Source of the DNA: Candidatus Neomicrothrix sp. UBA4742
GTDB taxonomy: Bacteria; Actinomycetota; Acidimicrobiia; Acidimicrobiales; Acidimicrobilacustridaceae
NCBI GenBank assembly: GCA_002403895.1
Contig: DHIQ01000046.1
Span: 418 to 10,325 of the forward strand
Length of the DNA stretch: 9,908 nucleotides
Direction of reading: 5' to 3'
A model generated the notes under the pieces. It ran no database searches. It was not told the origin of the DNA and was given only the letters and a program-made list of their open reading frames with translations. Shown here piece after piece: positions 1-7,755 of the stretch (position 1 is its first letter; each line of letters starts with the position of its first letter). A program made the translations under genes and the position numbers.

Positions 1-1
1 C

Positions 2-412
2 GTGCTGCGCGAGCGGCTCGGCCTGCCCGGCGCCAAGAATGCCTGTGAGGAGGGTGAGTGCGGGTCGTGCTCGGTCACCGTTGACGGCACGCTCGTCTGT
101 TCCTGTCTCGTGCTTTCCGCCACCGCAGTGGGGCGCGACATCGTGACGGTGGAAGCGCTCGCCCCGGACGGGATCCTGTCCGATGTCCAACAGGCGTTCG
201 TCGACGCCGGTGCGGTGCAATGCGGGTTCTGCACCCCGGGCCTGGTCATGGCCGCGCGCGACCTGCTGGCCCGTTCGCCCCAGCCTGACGAGTTGGAGAT
301 CCGTGAGGCCATCAGCGGCAACCTGTGCCGCTGCACCGGCTACGGCCGGGTCATGGAGGCCATCCGGGTCACCATCGGGCGTCGCGGGGCGCAGGCTGCG
401 GGAGCGTCATGA
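2..412 (+). CDS. Xanthine dehydrogenase-family [2Fe-2S] subunit (5'-partial, PucE-like)
   Basis: This is the iron-sulfur electron-transfer subunit of a molybdenum hydroxylase. It passes electrons from the Mo centre of the next gene's product towards an FAD subunit in the cytoplasm. Counting the first codon in the window as residue 1, the plant-type ferredoxin cluster is bound by C15, C20, C23 and C35 (C-x4-C-x2-C-x11-C). The second, all-helical cluster is bound by C74, C77, C109 and C111 in the motifs QCGFCTPG and NLCRCTGY. The reading frame is open at the window edge and already inside the ferredoxin domain, so roughly 20-30 N-terminal residues and the true start lie upstream; the GTG at base 2 is not a credible start. 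It overlaps the Mo subunit gene by ATGA. Family assignment is secure. The PucE-like label comes from its partner, and its substrate is unknown. Confidence 0.93.
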   Translation: MLRERLGLPGAKNACEEGECGSCSVTVDGTLVCSCLVLSATAVGRDIVTVEALAPDGILSDVQQAFVDAGAVQCGFCTPGLVMAARDLLARSPQPDELEIREAISGNLCRCTGYGRVMEAIRVTIGRRGAQAAGAS

Positions 413-2730
413 CCGACACCACTACCCGGGGCCGCACCGCCCAAGGCGTCGGAGTCGACGCCCCCCGTCCCGACGGCGGGCCCAAGGTGCAGGGCCGCTT
501 CGCCTACTCGTCCGACCTTTTCGCCGAGGGCATGCTGTGGGGCCACACGCTGCGCTCCCCCCACGCCTCGGCCCGCATCACCAGCATCGACATCGGCCCC
601 GCGCTCCGGGTGGGCGGCGTCTACGCCGTGCTCACTGCCGACGACGTGCCCGGCGCCGCCACCTACGGGCTGGAAAGTCCTGACCAGCCCGTGCTCGCCC
701 GCGACGTAGTCCGCTTCCAGGGCGAGCCGGTCGCCATCGTGGCCGCCGACCATCCCGAGACCGCCCGCCGCGCCGCGGCCGCCATCCGGGTCAGCTACCA
801 GCCCACGACGCCGCTGGTCGACTCTCGAGCCGCAGCCGACGCCCCGCCCATCCATCCCGACGGCAACGTGTTCCGCCACCTGGTGATCCGCCACGGCGAT
901 CTCGACGCCGCCGCCCCCGTCACCGTGGAAGGCACCTATGAGGTGGGCATGCAGGACCAGGCCCCGCTCGGGACCGAGGCTGGCCTGGCCATCCCCCGCG
1001 AGGACGGCGGGCTCGACTTGTTCGTGTCCACCCAGGCCCTGCACAACGATCTCGACCAGGTGTGCGCCTGCGTGGGACTCCCGGCCGACATGGTGCGAAT
1101 CCACCTGGCCGGCGTGGGCGGTGCCTTCGGGGCTCGCGAGGACGTGAGCCTGCAGATCCACCTCGCATTGCTGGCGCTGCACACCGGGCGCCCGGTGAAG
1201 ATGGTCTACGACCGAGAAGAGTCCTTCTTCGGCCACGTGCACCGCCACCCCGTGAGGATGTGGTACCGACACAGTGCCGAGCGCGACGGCACTCTGGTCA
1301 AGGTGGAGGCCAAGCTCCTGTTCGACGGGGGCGCCTATGCGTCAACGTCTGCCTCGGTGCTGGCCAACGCCTCGTGTTTCGCGGCCGGCCCCTACCGGGT
1401 ACCCAACGTACACATCGACGGGTGGGCGCTGCGCACCAACAACCCACCGTGCGGGGCCATGCGCGGCTTCGGTGCCGTGCAGACCTGCTTCGGCCACGAG
1501 GCGCAGATGGACGCCCTGGCCGCGGCCCTGGGCCTGGACCCCATCGCCCTGCGACTGCACAACGCCCTCGCGACCGGCGACCGCCTCATCACCGGTCAGA
1601 TCATCACCGGCGCGGCGCCGGTGGCCGAAGTGATCCGCACCTGCGCCGCGGCACCAGGGTTCGACGGCGACCACGACCGCGGCGACGGCGACCTGATGGC
1701 GTTGCCCGGCGGCGCCGGCCGCACGGCCCAGGACGGAGATGTCCGCCGGGCCATCGGCTTCGCCGTCGGATTCAAGAACATTGCGTTCTCGGAGGGCTTC
1801 GACGACTACTCCACCGCCCGGGTGCGCCTGGCCGATGGGGTGGCCACCGTGACGTGCGCCTGCGTCGAGGTGGGGCAGGGATTCGTGACCCTGGCCCAGC
1901 AGATCACCCGCGAGGCGCTGGGGGTGGACACGGTCGTGCTCAACCCGGCCGACACGTCCATCGGTTCGGCCGGCTCGTCATCGGCCAGCCGCCAGTCGTG
2001 GCTGTCGGGGGGCGCGGTGCTGGCCGCGGCCGAGGCGGTGCGCGACCGGCTGCTGGCCCAGGTGGCCGAGGGGCTCGGGATCGAGGCTGGCGGTCTGGTG
2101 CTCCACGGCGATCGCGTCCGCTCGACCACGGATCCCGCGGTGGACATCGGAGTGATGGACGCGTCAGCCGGCGTGGTCATCGAGGAGACCGTCGAGTACC
2201 ACCACGCCCCCACCGAACCCCTCGACGAGAACGGTCAAGGCAACGCCCACCTGGCGCTGAGCATCGCCGCCCACCGGGCCGTGGTCGACGTCGACATCGA
2301 CCTCGGCCTCATCCGCCTGGTCGACCTGGTCACGTCCCAGGAGGTCGGGAAGATCCTCAACCCGACCCAACTCCTGGGCCAGCTCGAGGGTGGCGCCGCG
2401 CAGGGCGTGGGCCTGGCCCTGATGGAGGAGATCGTCGTCACCGATGGCCTGGTGCGCAATCCGTCGTTCACCGACTACCTGATCCCCACCGCCCTCGACC
2501 TGCCGGACCTCCGAGTGGCCGCCATCATCGAGGAGGCCGAGCCGGGCGCCCCGTTCGGGGCCAAGGGAGCGGGCGAGGCCCCGACCATCTCCTCGGGCCC
2601 GGCGGTGGCCGCTGCGGTGCGGGCCGCCACCGGGCTGGCGCTCCCCCGGGTACCCATTCACCCCGACGACATCGCCCTGGCTACCTCGTCTGAACCCGAT
2701 GGGCTCGACCCCCAGGATGACCAGCGGTGA
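409..2730 (+). CDS. pucD: Xanthine dehydrogenase-family molybdopterin-binding subunit (PucD-like)
   Basis: This is the catalytic Mo subunit (773 aa) of a split xanthine dehydrogenase-type hydroxylase, which adds a water-derived oxygen to a ring carbon of an N-heterocycle or to an aldehyde. The hammerhead domain (about residues 20-130) contains DVPG and SPDQPVL, which resemble the Bacillus PucD type. Mo-cofactor motifs follow: GGAFGARE (237-244, E244 matching the substrate-binding Glu of bovine enzyme), GAMRGFG (349-355), GQG (489-491) and KGAGE (719-723), with E723 as the expected catalytic base. At 319-320 it has Ala-Asn where the fused paralogue in this window has Glu-Arg. An Asp/Gly-rich linker lies near 418-445. 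The ATG at 409 has a GGGAG four bases upstream and overlaps the Fe-S gene, which is better than the in-frame GTG at 325 inside that gene. The length is close to the family norm. Xanthine is only one possible substrate. Confidence 0.9.
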   Translation: MTDTTTRGRTAQGVGVDAPRPDGGPKVQGRFAYSSDLFAEGMLWGHTLRSPHASARITSIDIGPALRVGGVYAVLTADDVPGAATYGLESPDQPVLARDVVRFQGEPVAIVAADHPETARRAAAAIRVSYQPTTPLVDSRAAADAPPIHPDGNVFRHLVIRHGDLDAAAPVTVEGTYEVGMQDQAPLGTEAGLAIPREDGGLDLFVSTQALHNDLDQVCACVGLPADMVRIHLAGVGGAFGAREDVSLQIHLALLALHTGRPVKMVYDREESFFGHVHRHPVRMWYRHSAERDGTLVKVEAKLLFDGGAYASTSASVLANASCFAAGPYRVPNVHIDGWALRTNNPPCGAMRGFGAVQTCFGHEAQMDALAAALGLDPIALRLHNALATGDRLITGQIITGAAPVAEVIRTCAAAPGFDGDHDRGDGDLMALPGGAGRTAQDGDVRRAIGFAVGFKNIAFSEGFDDYSTARVRLADGVATVTCACVEVGQGFVTLAQQITREALGVDTVVLNPADTSIGSAGSSSASRQSWLSGGAVLAAAEAVRDRLLAQVAEGLGIEAGGLVLHGDRVRSTTDPAVDIGVMDASAGVVIEETVEYHHAPTEPLDENGQGNAHLALSIAAHRAVVDVDIDLGLIRLVDLVTSQEVGKILNPTQLLGQLEGGAAQGVGLALMEEIVVTDGLVRNPSFTDYLIPTALDLPDLRVAAIIEEAEPGAPFGAKGAGEAPTISSGPAVAAAVRAATGLALPRVPIHPDDIALATSSEPDGLDPQDDQR

Positions 2731-4088
2731 GCGCGGTGGCGACCGAGCTGCGGATCAACGGTGACCGGCTGGCGCGCCGGCTGGCCGACCTGGCCGAGAT
2801 CGGTCCCATCGAGGGCGGGGGATCGGCCCGCTTGGCCCTTACCGATGCCGATCGCGACGGGAGGAACCTGGTCGTGTCGTGGATGGAAGATCTGGACCTG
2901 CGCGTCGACGTCGACGGGATCGGCAACGTGGTGGGGACCTGGCCGGCCGATCGCTTCGACCCGCCGGTGCTGACCGGTTCCCACATCGACACGGTGGCCA
3001 CTGGCGGCCGCTTCGACGGCAACCTCGGGGTCCTGGCCGGACTCGAAGTGTTGGAGACCATCATCGAGTCCGGGGTCCAGATCGAACATCCAGTGGCGGT
3101 GGGCTTTTTCACCAACGAGGAGGGCTCACGCTTCGCCCCCGACATGCTGGGCAGCCTCGTGTTCGCCGGCGGTCTCCCGCTGGAGGAGGCGCTGGACACG
3201 GTGGCCATCGACGGCGCCATCCTGGGCGACGAGCTGGCTCACATCGGGTACGTGGGAGGCATGCCGTGCCCGGCCCGACCGCCCCGGGCGTTCGTCGAGC
3301 TGCACATCGAGCAGGGCCCCGTGCTCGAGAGCGAGGGCGTGACGATCGGGGTGGTGACCGGCGTCCAGGGCATCTCCTGGCAGGAGCTCACCGTCACCGG
3401 TCAGTCCAACCACGCGGGCACCACGCCCATGGGGATGCGCCACGACGCCGGCCACGTCGCCGCCGCCATCGTCGTCGCCGTGCGCCGGCTGACGAGCGAG
3501 ATCCCGGGCCTGGTGGGCACCGTGGGACGCATGGACCTCCACCCGGACCTGGTCAACGTGGTCGCCGCCCGGGCCCGCCTCACCGTCGACCTGCGCCACC
3601 CCGACGACGACACCTTGGCCACCGCCGAAGCGCAGCTGGCCAACCGGGTCGAGGAGCTGGCCCACGCCGAAGGCGTATCGGTGGTCCGCCGCGTGCTGGC
3701 GCGCTTCGAACCGGTCACGTTCGACCCGACGGTCGTGGATCTGGTCGAGGACGTGGCCCACCGTCATGGCCTGGCGGTGCGACGCATGGCGTCGGGCGCC
3801 GGTCACGATGCCCAGATGCTGGCTCGGGTGTGCCCGGCCGGGATGATCTTCGTCCCCAGCGTCGGAGGCATCAGCCACAACCCGGCGGAGTACACCGCAC
3901 CGGCCGACCTGACCGCCGGCGCCGACGTGCTCCTTCAGATCCTGCTCCATCTCGCCAACCCCACCGCCGCCGCCGCCGACGACGCTTTCTTGCGTAAATC
4001 CAGACCGGCGTCCGGCCCAGATCTACGCCGGAATGGCGGAGCGGGGTCCGAGCGCGACGCGGGAGCCCCGAAGGAGAGCGGGTCGTGA
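2727..4088 (+). CDS. M20-type Zn amidohydrolase (N-carbamoyl-L-amino acid hydrolase / allantoate amidohydrolase / beta-ureidopropionase family)
   Basis: A cytoplasmic binuclear metal amidase (453 aa) that hydrolyses a carbamoyl or ureido amide, releasing ammonia and CO2. The expected metal ligands are visible: H86 in GSHIDTV, D97 in GGRFDG, E131/E132 in TNEEGSRF, H193 in HIEQGP and H384 in SHNPAE. The lid/dimerisation domain carries SNHAGTTP (H229), and SGAGHDAQ (H360) follows. The N-terminal RINGDRL and GIGNVVG segments match the family and support the GTG start, which has AGGA nine bases upstream and overlaps the Mo subunit stop by GTGA. Family members are usually about 410-420 aa; residues after about 412 form an Ala/Arg/Gly-rich tail absent from the usual core. 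The motifs do not separate AllC, HyuC and ureidopropionase activities. The adjacent D-carbamoylase-like gene favours a ureido-acid substrate. Confidence 0.88.
   Translation: MSAVATELRINGDRLARRLADLAEIGPIEGGGSARLALTDADRDGRNLVVSWMEDLDLRVDVDGIGNVVGTWPADRFDPPVLTGSHIDTVATGGRFDGNLGVLAGLEVLETIIESGVQIEHPVAVGFFTNEEGSRFAPDMLGSLVFAGGLPLEEALDTVAIDGAILGDELAHIGYVGGMPCPARPPRAFVELHIEQGPVLESEGVTIGVVTGVQGISWQELTVTGQSNHAGTTPMGMRHDAGHVAAAIVVAVRRLTSEIPGLVGTVGRMDLHPDLVNVVAARARLTVDLRHPDDDTLATAEAQLANRVEELAHAEGVSVVRRVLARFEPVTFDPTVVDLVEDVAHRHGLAVRRMASGAGHDAQMLARVCPAGMIFVPSVGGISHNPAEYTAPADLTAGADVLLQILLHLANPTAAAADDAFLRKSRPASGPDLRRNGGAGSERDAGAPKESGS
4071..4078 (+). promoter_or_regulatory. Ribosome binding site of the nitrilase-fold carbamoylase
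   Basis: AAGGAGAG lies six bases before the GTG at 4085, inside the end of the upstream M20 gene. It is a strong Shine-Dalgarno match and fixes the GTG in the GTGA overlap as the start. Confidence 0.8.
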
Positions 4089-5098
4089 GCCGGGTCGTGC
4101 AGGTGGCGGCGGCGCAGATGGGGCCGGTCCCCCGCGACCAGAGCCGGGCCGAGGTGGTCGAACGGCTGCTGATGCTGCTGCGCGATGCTGCCGCGCAGGG
4201 GGCCGAGCTGGTGGTGTTCCCGGAGCTGGCGCTCACCACGTTCTTCCCCCGCTGGTGGTTCGACGACCAGCGCGACGTCGACGAGTTCTTCGAGACCGAG
4301 ATGCCGGGCCCGGACACGAAGGTCTTGTTCGATGAGGCCCGCGAGCTTGGGGTGGGCTTCGCGCTGGGCTTCGCCGAGCTCACCGTTGATACGACCGGAG
4401 TGACTCGCCATTACAATACGACGGTGCTCGTCGAGCGCGATGGACGCCAGGTGACCCGATACCGCAAGGTCCACCTCCCCGGCCACGCCGACCACGAGCC
4501 CTGGCGGCCGTTCCAACACCTGGAGCGCCGCTACTTCGACGGCGGGCCAGAGGGGTTCGTGGCCCATCGGGCGTTCGACGGCATCGTGGGCCTGGCCATC
4601 TGCAACGACCGGCGCTGGCCCGAGACCTACCGCGTGCTTGGCCTGCAGGGCGCCGAGCTGATCCTCATCGGCTACAACACGCCCATCCACTACGCCCCAG
4701 ACCCCGACCAGGACCGACTTGCCGGATTCCACAACAACCTGGTGATGGCGTCCGGCGCGTACCAGAACGGCACCTGGGTGGTCGGCGTGGCCAAGGGCGG
4801 CACCGAGGAGGGGGTCGAGTCGCTGGCCGAGAGCCAGATCATCGCCCCCTCGGGGGAGGTGGTGGCCCGTTGCATGAGCGACGGCGATGAGGTCATTCTG
4901 GCCGCCTGCGATCTGGATGCATGCGATTCGTACAAGCGCACCGTGTTCGACTTCGAGCGATACCGGATGATCGAGCACTACGGCCCCATCACGTCCCAGC
5001 GCGGCGTCGTGGTGCCCCCCGTCCCGAGCGAGCCGACGCAATCACCATCACCTCCACCTGACGAATCCGACACCCGCGAGCAAGGGAGGCGGTCATGA
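4085..5098 (+). CDS. N-carbamoyl-D-amino acid hydrolase-like amidase (nitrilase superfamily)
   Basis: A cytoplasmic nitrilase-fold amidohydrolase (337 aa) that should hydrolyse an N-carbamoyl compound to the amine, CO2 and ammonia through a thioester intermediate. The catalytic triad is E47 (VFPELALTTFFP), K128 (RYRKVHLPGH) and C173 (ICNDRRWPE). Several stretches match the Agrobacterium D-carbamoylase as I remember it: LALTTFFPRW, ETEMPGP, RPFQHLE.RYF, NDRRWPE and GYNTP. R176/R177 correspond to the Arg pair that holds the substrate carboxylate, and H130/H145 are also kept. This similarity is clearly closer than to generic carbamoylputrescine amidases. The usual length is about 304 aa; the core ends near residue 305 (after HYG at 298-300), followed by a Pro/Ser-rich tail of about 30 residues. 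The GTG start has a strong Shine-Dalgarno and overlaps the M20 gene, so the two carbamoylases are translationally coupled. Confidence 0.88.
   Translation: MSRVVQVAAAQMGPVPRDQSRAEVVERLLMLLRDAAAQGAELVVFPELALTTFFPRWWFDDQRDVDEFFETEMPGPDTKVLFDEARELGVGFALGFAELTVDTTGVTRHYNTTVLVERDGRQVTRYRKVHLPGHADHEPWRPFQHLERRYFDGGPEGFVAHRAFDGIVGLAICNDRRWPETYRVLGLQGAELILIGYNTPIHYAPDPDQDRLAGFHNNLVMASGAYQNGTWVVGVAKGGTEEGVESLAESQIIAPSGEVVARCMSDGDEVILAACDLDACDSYKRTVFDFERYRMIEHYGPITSQRGVVVPPVPSEPTQSPSPPPDESDTREQGRRS
5082..5089 (+). promoter_or_regulatory. Ribosome binding site of the fused Fe-S/Mo hydroxylase
   Basis: AAGGGAGG lies five bases before the ATG at 5095, inside the Pro/Ser-rich tail codons of the preceding gene. 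It is a strong Shine-Dalgarno match and supports the ATG of the ATGA overlap as the start. Confidence 0.8.
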
Positions 5099-7755
5099 CC
5101 GCTCTCGATGAGACTCCCATCACTCCCACGACCGCCGGCACCACCAGCTTCGTCCTCAACGGCGGACCGGTCGAGGTGCGGGGCGACCATCCCCACCTGC
5201 TGGCCGCCCTGCGCGAAGAGCTGGCCGTCACCTCCCCCAAAGACGGGTGCGCCCCCTCGGGCCAGTGCGGCTGCTGCACGGTGCTGCTCGACGGCAAGGC
5301 GGTGGTGAGCTGTCAGGTGTCGCTCGAACGGGCCGCGGGCAAGACGGTGACCACGCTCGAAGGTGTGGACGAAGCCGAGCGGCTCCGCTACGCCGACACG
5401 TTCGGCGCTTGCGGGGCGTTGCAGTGCGGCTTCTGCACGCCCGGGATCGTCATGCGCACGAAGGCCCTCATCGACAAGAAGGGCAGCGCCCTCACTCGCG
5501 ACGACGCGGCCCGCCACCTGGGCGCGAACCTGTGTCGCTGCACCGGATACGTGAAGATCCTCGACGCGGTGGAGGCCTTGGCCGCCACCGCCGAGACACC
5601 TGACACCCCGGTCGTCGTCACGCCGCGGGGCGGCATTGGCTCCAGCGGCGTGCGCTACGAGAGTCGGGAACTGGCGCTGGGCGATCGCGGCTACGTGGAC
5701 GACCTCGTCGTGCCCGGGATGGCACACGCCACGCTCGTGCTCAGCAACCACGCCCGGGCCGACGTCCTGGCCATCGACACGACCGTGGCCGCCGCCGCGC
5801 CCGGCGTGGTGGACGTGTTCACCGCGACGGACATCCCCGGCGAGCTGCGGGTCGGGATCATCCACATCGACTGGCCGGTGATGATCCCGGTCGGGGGCCG
5901 CACCTCGTATCTGGGTGATGTGCTGGCCATCGTGGTGGCCGAGTCAAAGTTGGAGGCCACCCGGGCCGCGGAGTTGGTGGAGACGTCCTACGCGGTACTC
6001 GAGCCGTTCACCGATCCCGTCGCCGCCCGCGACGATCCCGAGCCAGCGGTGTGGGGACTCGACGGCAACGTGTTGAGCGTGTCGACGTATCGCCGGGGCG
6101 ACGCCCGGGCGGCGTGGGAGGCCAGTCCCCATCGGGTGCACGAGACGTTCCACACGCAGCGCATCGAGCACGCCTTCCTCGAGCCCGAGTCCACCCTGGC
6201 GGTGCCCGCCGTTGACGGGACCCTGCACGTCTTCTCGGGGGGCCAGGGGGTGTGGGACGACCGCAATCAGATCGCCTCGGTGCTGGGAGTGTCGACCGAC
6301 CAGGTCACGGTCGAGCTGGTGTCCAACGGTGGGGCCTTCGGCGGCAAGGAGGACATGAGCAACCAGGCCCAGACCGCCTTGGCGGCGTTCCTGTTGAAGC
6401 GCCCCGTGAAGTGCACGCTCACTCGCGAGCAGTCCCTGCTCATGCACCCCAAACGCCATCCCATCTCCATGGAGTACCGGGCGGCCTGTGACGACGACGG
6501 CATGCTCACCGCGCTCGAGGCGCGCATGCTCGGAGACTCGGGCCCGTACGCGTCGGTGGGCATGAAGGTGCTGGAGCGCTCGGCCGGTCACGCCAGCGGC
6601 CCCTACCGAGTACCCACCATCGACGTGGAGTCCGTGGCGGTGCGCACCAACAACCCGGTGTGCGGCGCCTTCCGCGGCTTCGGCGCCAACCAGGCCCAGT
6701 TCGCCATGGAGGGATGCCTCGACCGCCTGGCCGACCAGGTCGGGATCAGCGGGTGGGAGATCCGCAAGCGCAACGTGATCCGCCCCGGCGAGGTGTGGGG
6801 GCCGGGCCAGATCATGGACGACGGGTGCCTGGGGGCCGAGGCCTGCCTCGACGCGATCGCTCCCCACTACGAGGCCGCCCGGGCCGCGGGCAAGGCCATC
6901 GGCCTCGGCCTCGCCCTCAAGAACTCAGGCCTGGGCAACGGCTTCAAGGAGGTGGCCCGGGCCGTGGTGCGCTTCTGTGCCGATGACACCATCGAAGTCC
7001 GCCACTGCTGGACGGAGATGGGCCAGGGCGTGCATACCGTCGCCCTCCAGGTGGCGGTGGAGGAGCTGGGGGTCGATCCCGATCGCATCCGGGTCATCGT
7101 CGACACCACCCGCGAGCTCGGTGCCGGTCAGACCACCGGCAGCCGGGGCACGCTGATGGGTGCCGGTTCGGTGGCCGAGGCCTGCCGCGCGGCGCGGGCC
7201 GACGGCTGTCGCACCGACGTCGACTACGAGGGTGAGTACCGGGTCGACTGGACGAACTCGCTGGCCGAGGGTCTCGAGCACCCGATCATCCACTCGACGT
7301 TCGGCTACGCCACGCAGCTCGTCATCGCCGATCGAGACACCGGCCGCATCGAGAAGGTGGTGGCCGCTCACGACGTCGGGCGGGCCGTGAACCCGCAGCT
7401 GTGCGAAGGCCAGGTGGAGGGTTCGGTGCACATGGGCCTGGGCTACGCGCTGACGGAGGACTTCCCCACCGACGAGACCGGTCGGCCGACGGCCATGACC
7501 CTCAAGAGCCTGGGCATCCTGCGCCCGAAGGACATGCCCGACGTCGACGTGATCCTGGTCGAGAGCCCGCAACCGGGCTCGCCCTACGGCATCAAAGGTG
7601 TCGGTGAGATCGGCCTGGTGCCGACCGCGGGTGCGGTGGCGGCCGCCCTCCACGACCTGGACGGCGCCTGGCGTACCAGCTTGCCCATGCGGCCCGACAC
7701 CGGCACCGCTGGCACCAGTCGAACGGCCGGCACCAGTCGGACCGTCACCTCGTGA
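5095..7755 (+). CDS. Fused [2Fe-2S]-molybdopterin hydroxylase, FAD-less (selenium-dependent-XDH-like architecture)
   Basis: A xanthine dehydrogenase-superfamily protein (886 aa) with iron-sulfur and Mo domains in one chain and no FAD domain. Cluster one is bound by C52, C58, C61 and C73 (C-x5-C-x2-C in SGQCGCC), and cluster two by C111, C114, C147 and C149. From about residue 180 comes the Mo part: hammerhead with GDRGYVDD and DIPGELR, then GGAFGGKE (412-419, E419), LERSAGH (R495 matching bovine Arg880), AFRGFG (525-530), MGQGVHT (GQG 643-645) and KGVGE with catalytic E838. E419, R495 and E838 form the purine-hydroxylase-like active-site set. The domain order and HSTFGYATQ segment resemble the fused family often called selenium-dependent xanthine dehydrogenase, an assignment made from memory. 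Fe-S/Mo fusions also occur in aldehyde oxidoreductases. The final 17 or so residues are a Gly-Thr-Ser-Arg repeat. It overlaps an SsnA-like gene. Confidence 0.87.
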   Translation: MTALDETPITPTTAGTTSFVLNGGPVEVRGDHPHLLAALREELAVTSPKDGCAPSGQCGCCTVLLDGKAVVSCQVSLERAAGKTVTTLEGVDEAERLRYADTFGACGALQCGFCTPGIVMRTKALIDKKGSALTRDDAARHLGANLCRCTGYVKILDAVEALAATAETPDTPVVVTPRGGIGSSGVRYESRELALGDRGYVDDLVVPGMAHATLVLSNHARADVLAIDTTVAAAAPGVVDVFTATDIPGELRVGIIHIDWPVMIPVGGRTSYLGDVLAIVVAESKLEATRAAELVETSYAVLEPFTDPVAARDDPEPAVWGLDGNVLSVSTYRRGDARAAWEASPHRVHETFHTQRIEHAFLEPESTLAVPAVDGTLHVFSGGQGVWDDRNQIASVLGVSTDQVTVELVSNGGAFGGKEDMSNQAQTALAAFLLKRPVKCTLTREQSLLMHPKRHPISMEYRAACDDDGMLTALEARMLGDSGPYASVGMKVLERSAGHASGPYRVPTIDVESVAVRTNNPVCGAFRGFGANQAQFAMEGCLDRLADQVGISGWEIRKRNVIRPGEVWGPGQIMDDGCLGAEACLDAIAPHYEAARAAGKAIGLGLALKNSGLGNGFKEVARAVVRFCADDTIEVRHCWTEMGQGVHTVALQVAVEELGVDPDRIRVIVDTTRELGAGQTTGSRGTLMGAGSVAEACRAARADGCRTDVDYEGEYRVDWTNSLAEGLEHPIIHSTFGYATQLVIADRDTGRIEKVVAAHDVGRAVNPQLCEGQVEGSVHMGLGYALTEDFPTDETGRPTAMTLKSLGILRPKDMPDVDVILVESPQPGSPYGIKGVGEIGLVPTAGAVAAALHDLDGAWRTSLPMRPDTGTAGTSRTAGTSRTVTS
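7711..7746 (+). repeat. Two-copy 18-base tandem repeat in the C-terminal codons
   Basis: GGCACCAGTCGAACGGCC (7711-7728) is followed directly by GGCACCAGTCGGACCGTC (7729-7746), differing at three bases, with a partial copy GGCACC just before at 7702. It is in frame and encodes Gly-Thr-Ser-Arg-Thr-Ala and Gly-Thr-Ser-Arg-Thr-Val at the end of the fused hydroxylase. It is probably a slippage product in a non-conserved tail. Confidence 0.7.

Noticed and set aside
325..408. Upstream in-frame GTG start for the Mo subunit
   Set aside because: It would add 28 His/Gly-rich residues translated out of frame from the conserved NLCRCTGY region of the Fe-S gene. The ATG at 409 has a GGGAG and forms the typical ATGA overlap.
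1062..2693. 543-codon open frame on the + strand in another frame
   Set aside because: It is an Arg/Pro/Gly-rich shadow of the PucD-like gene, whose correct frame carries all Mo-cofactor motifs.
3935..5041. 368-codon open frame on the - strand
   Set aside because: It lies opposite the M20 tail and D-carbamoylase genes, which have full family motifs. Its translation is His/Gly/Arg-rich with no recognisable domain. Long antisense frames are expected where third codon positions are nearly all G or C; the same applies to the - strand frames at 340-1272, 3126-3950, 4978-5865, 5944-6867, 6925-7653 and 8623-9444.
7620..7751. Hidden N-terminal half of the SsnA-like protein upstream of 7752
   Set aside because: The same frame read upstream gives a His/Arg-rich shadow of the hydroxylase gene, with no start codon and no beta-domain-like sequence.
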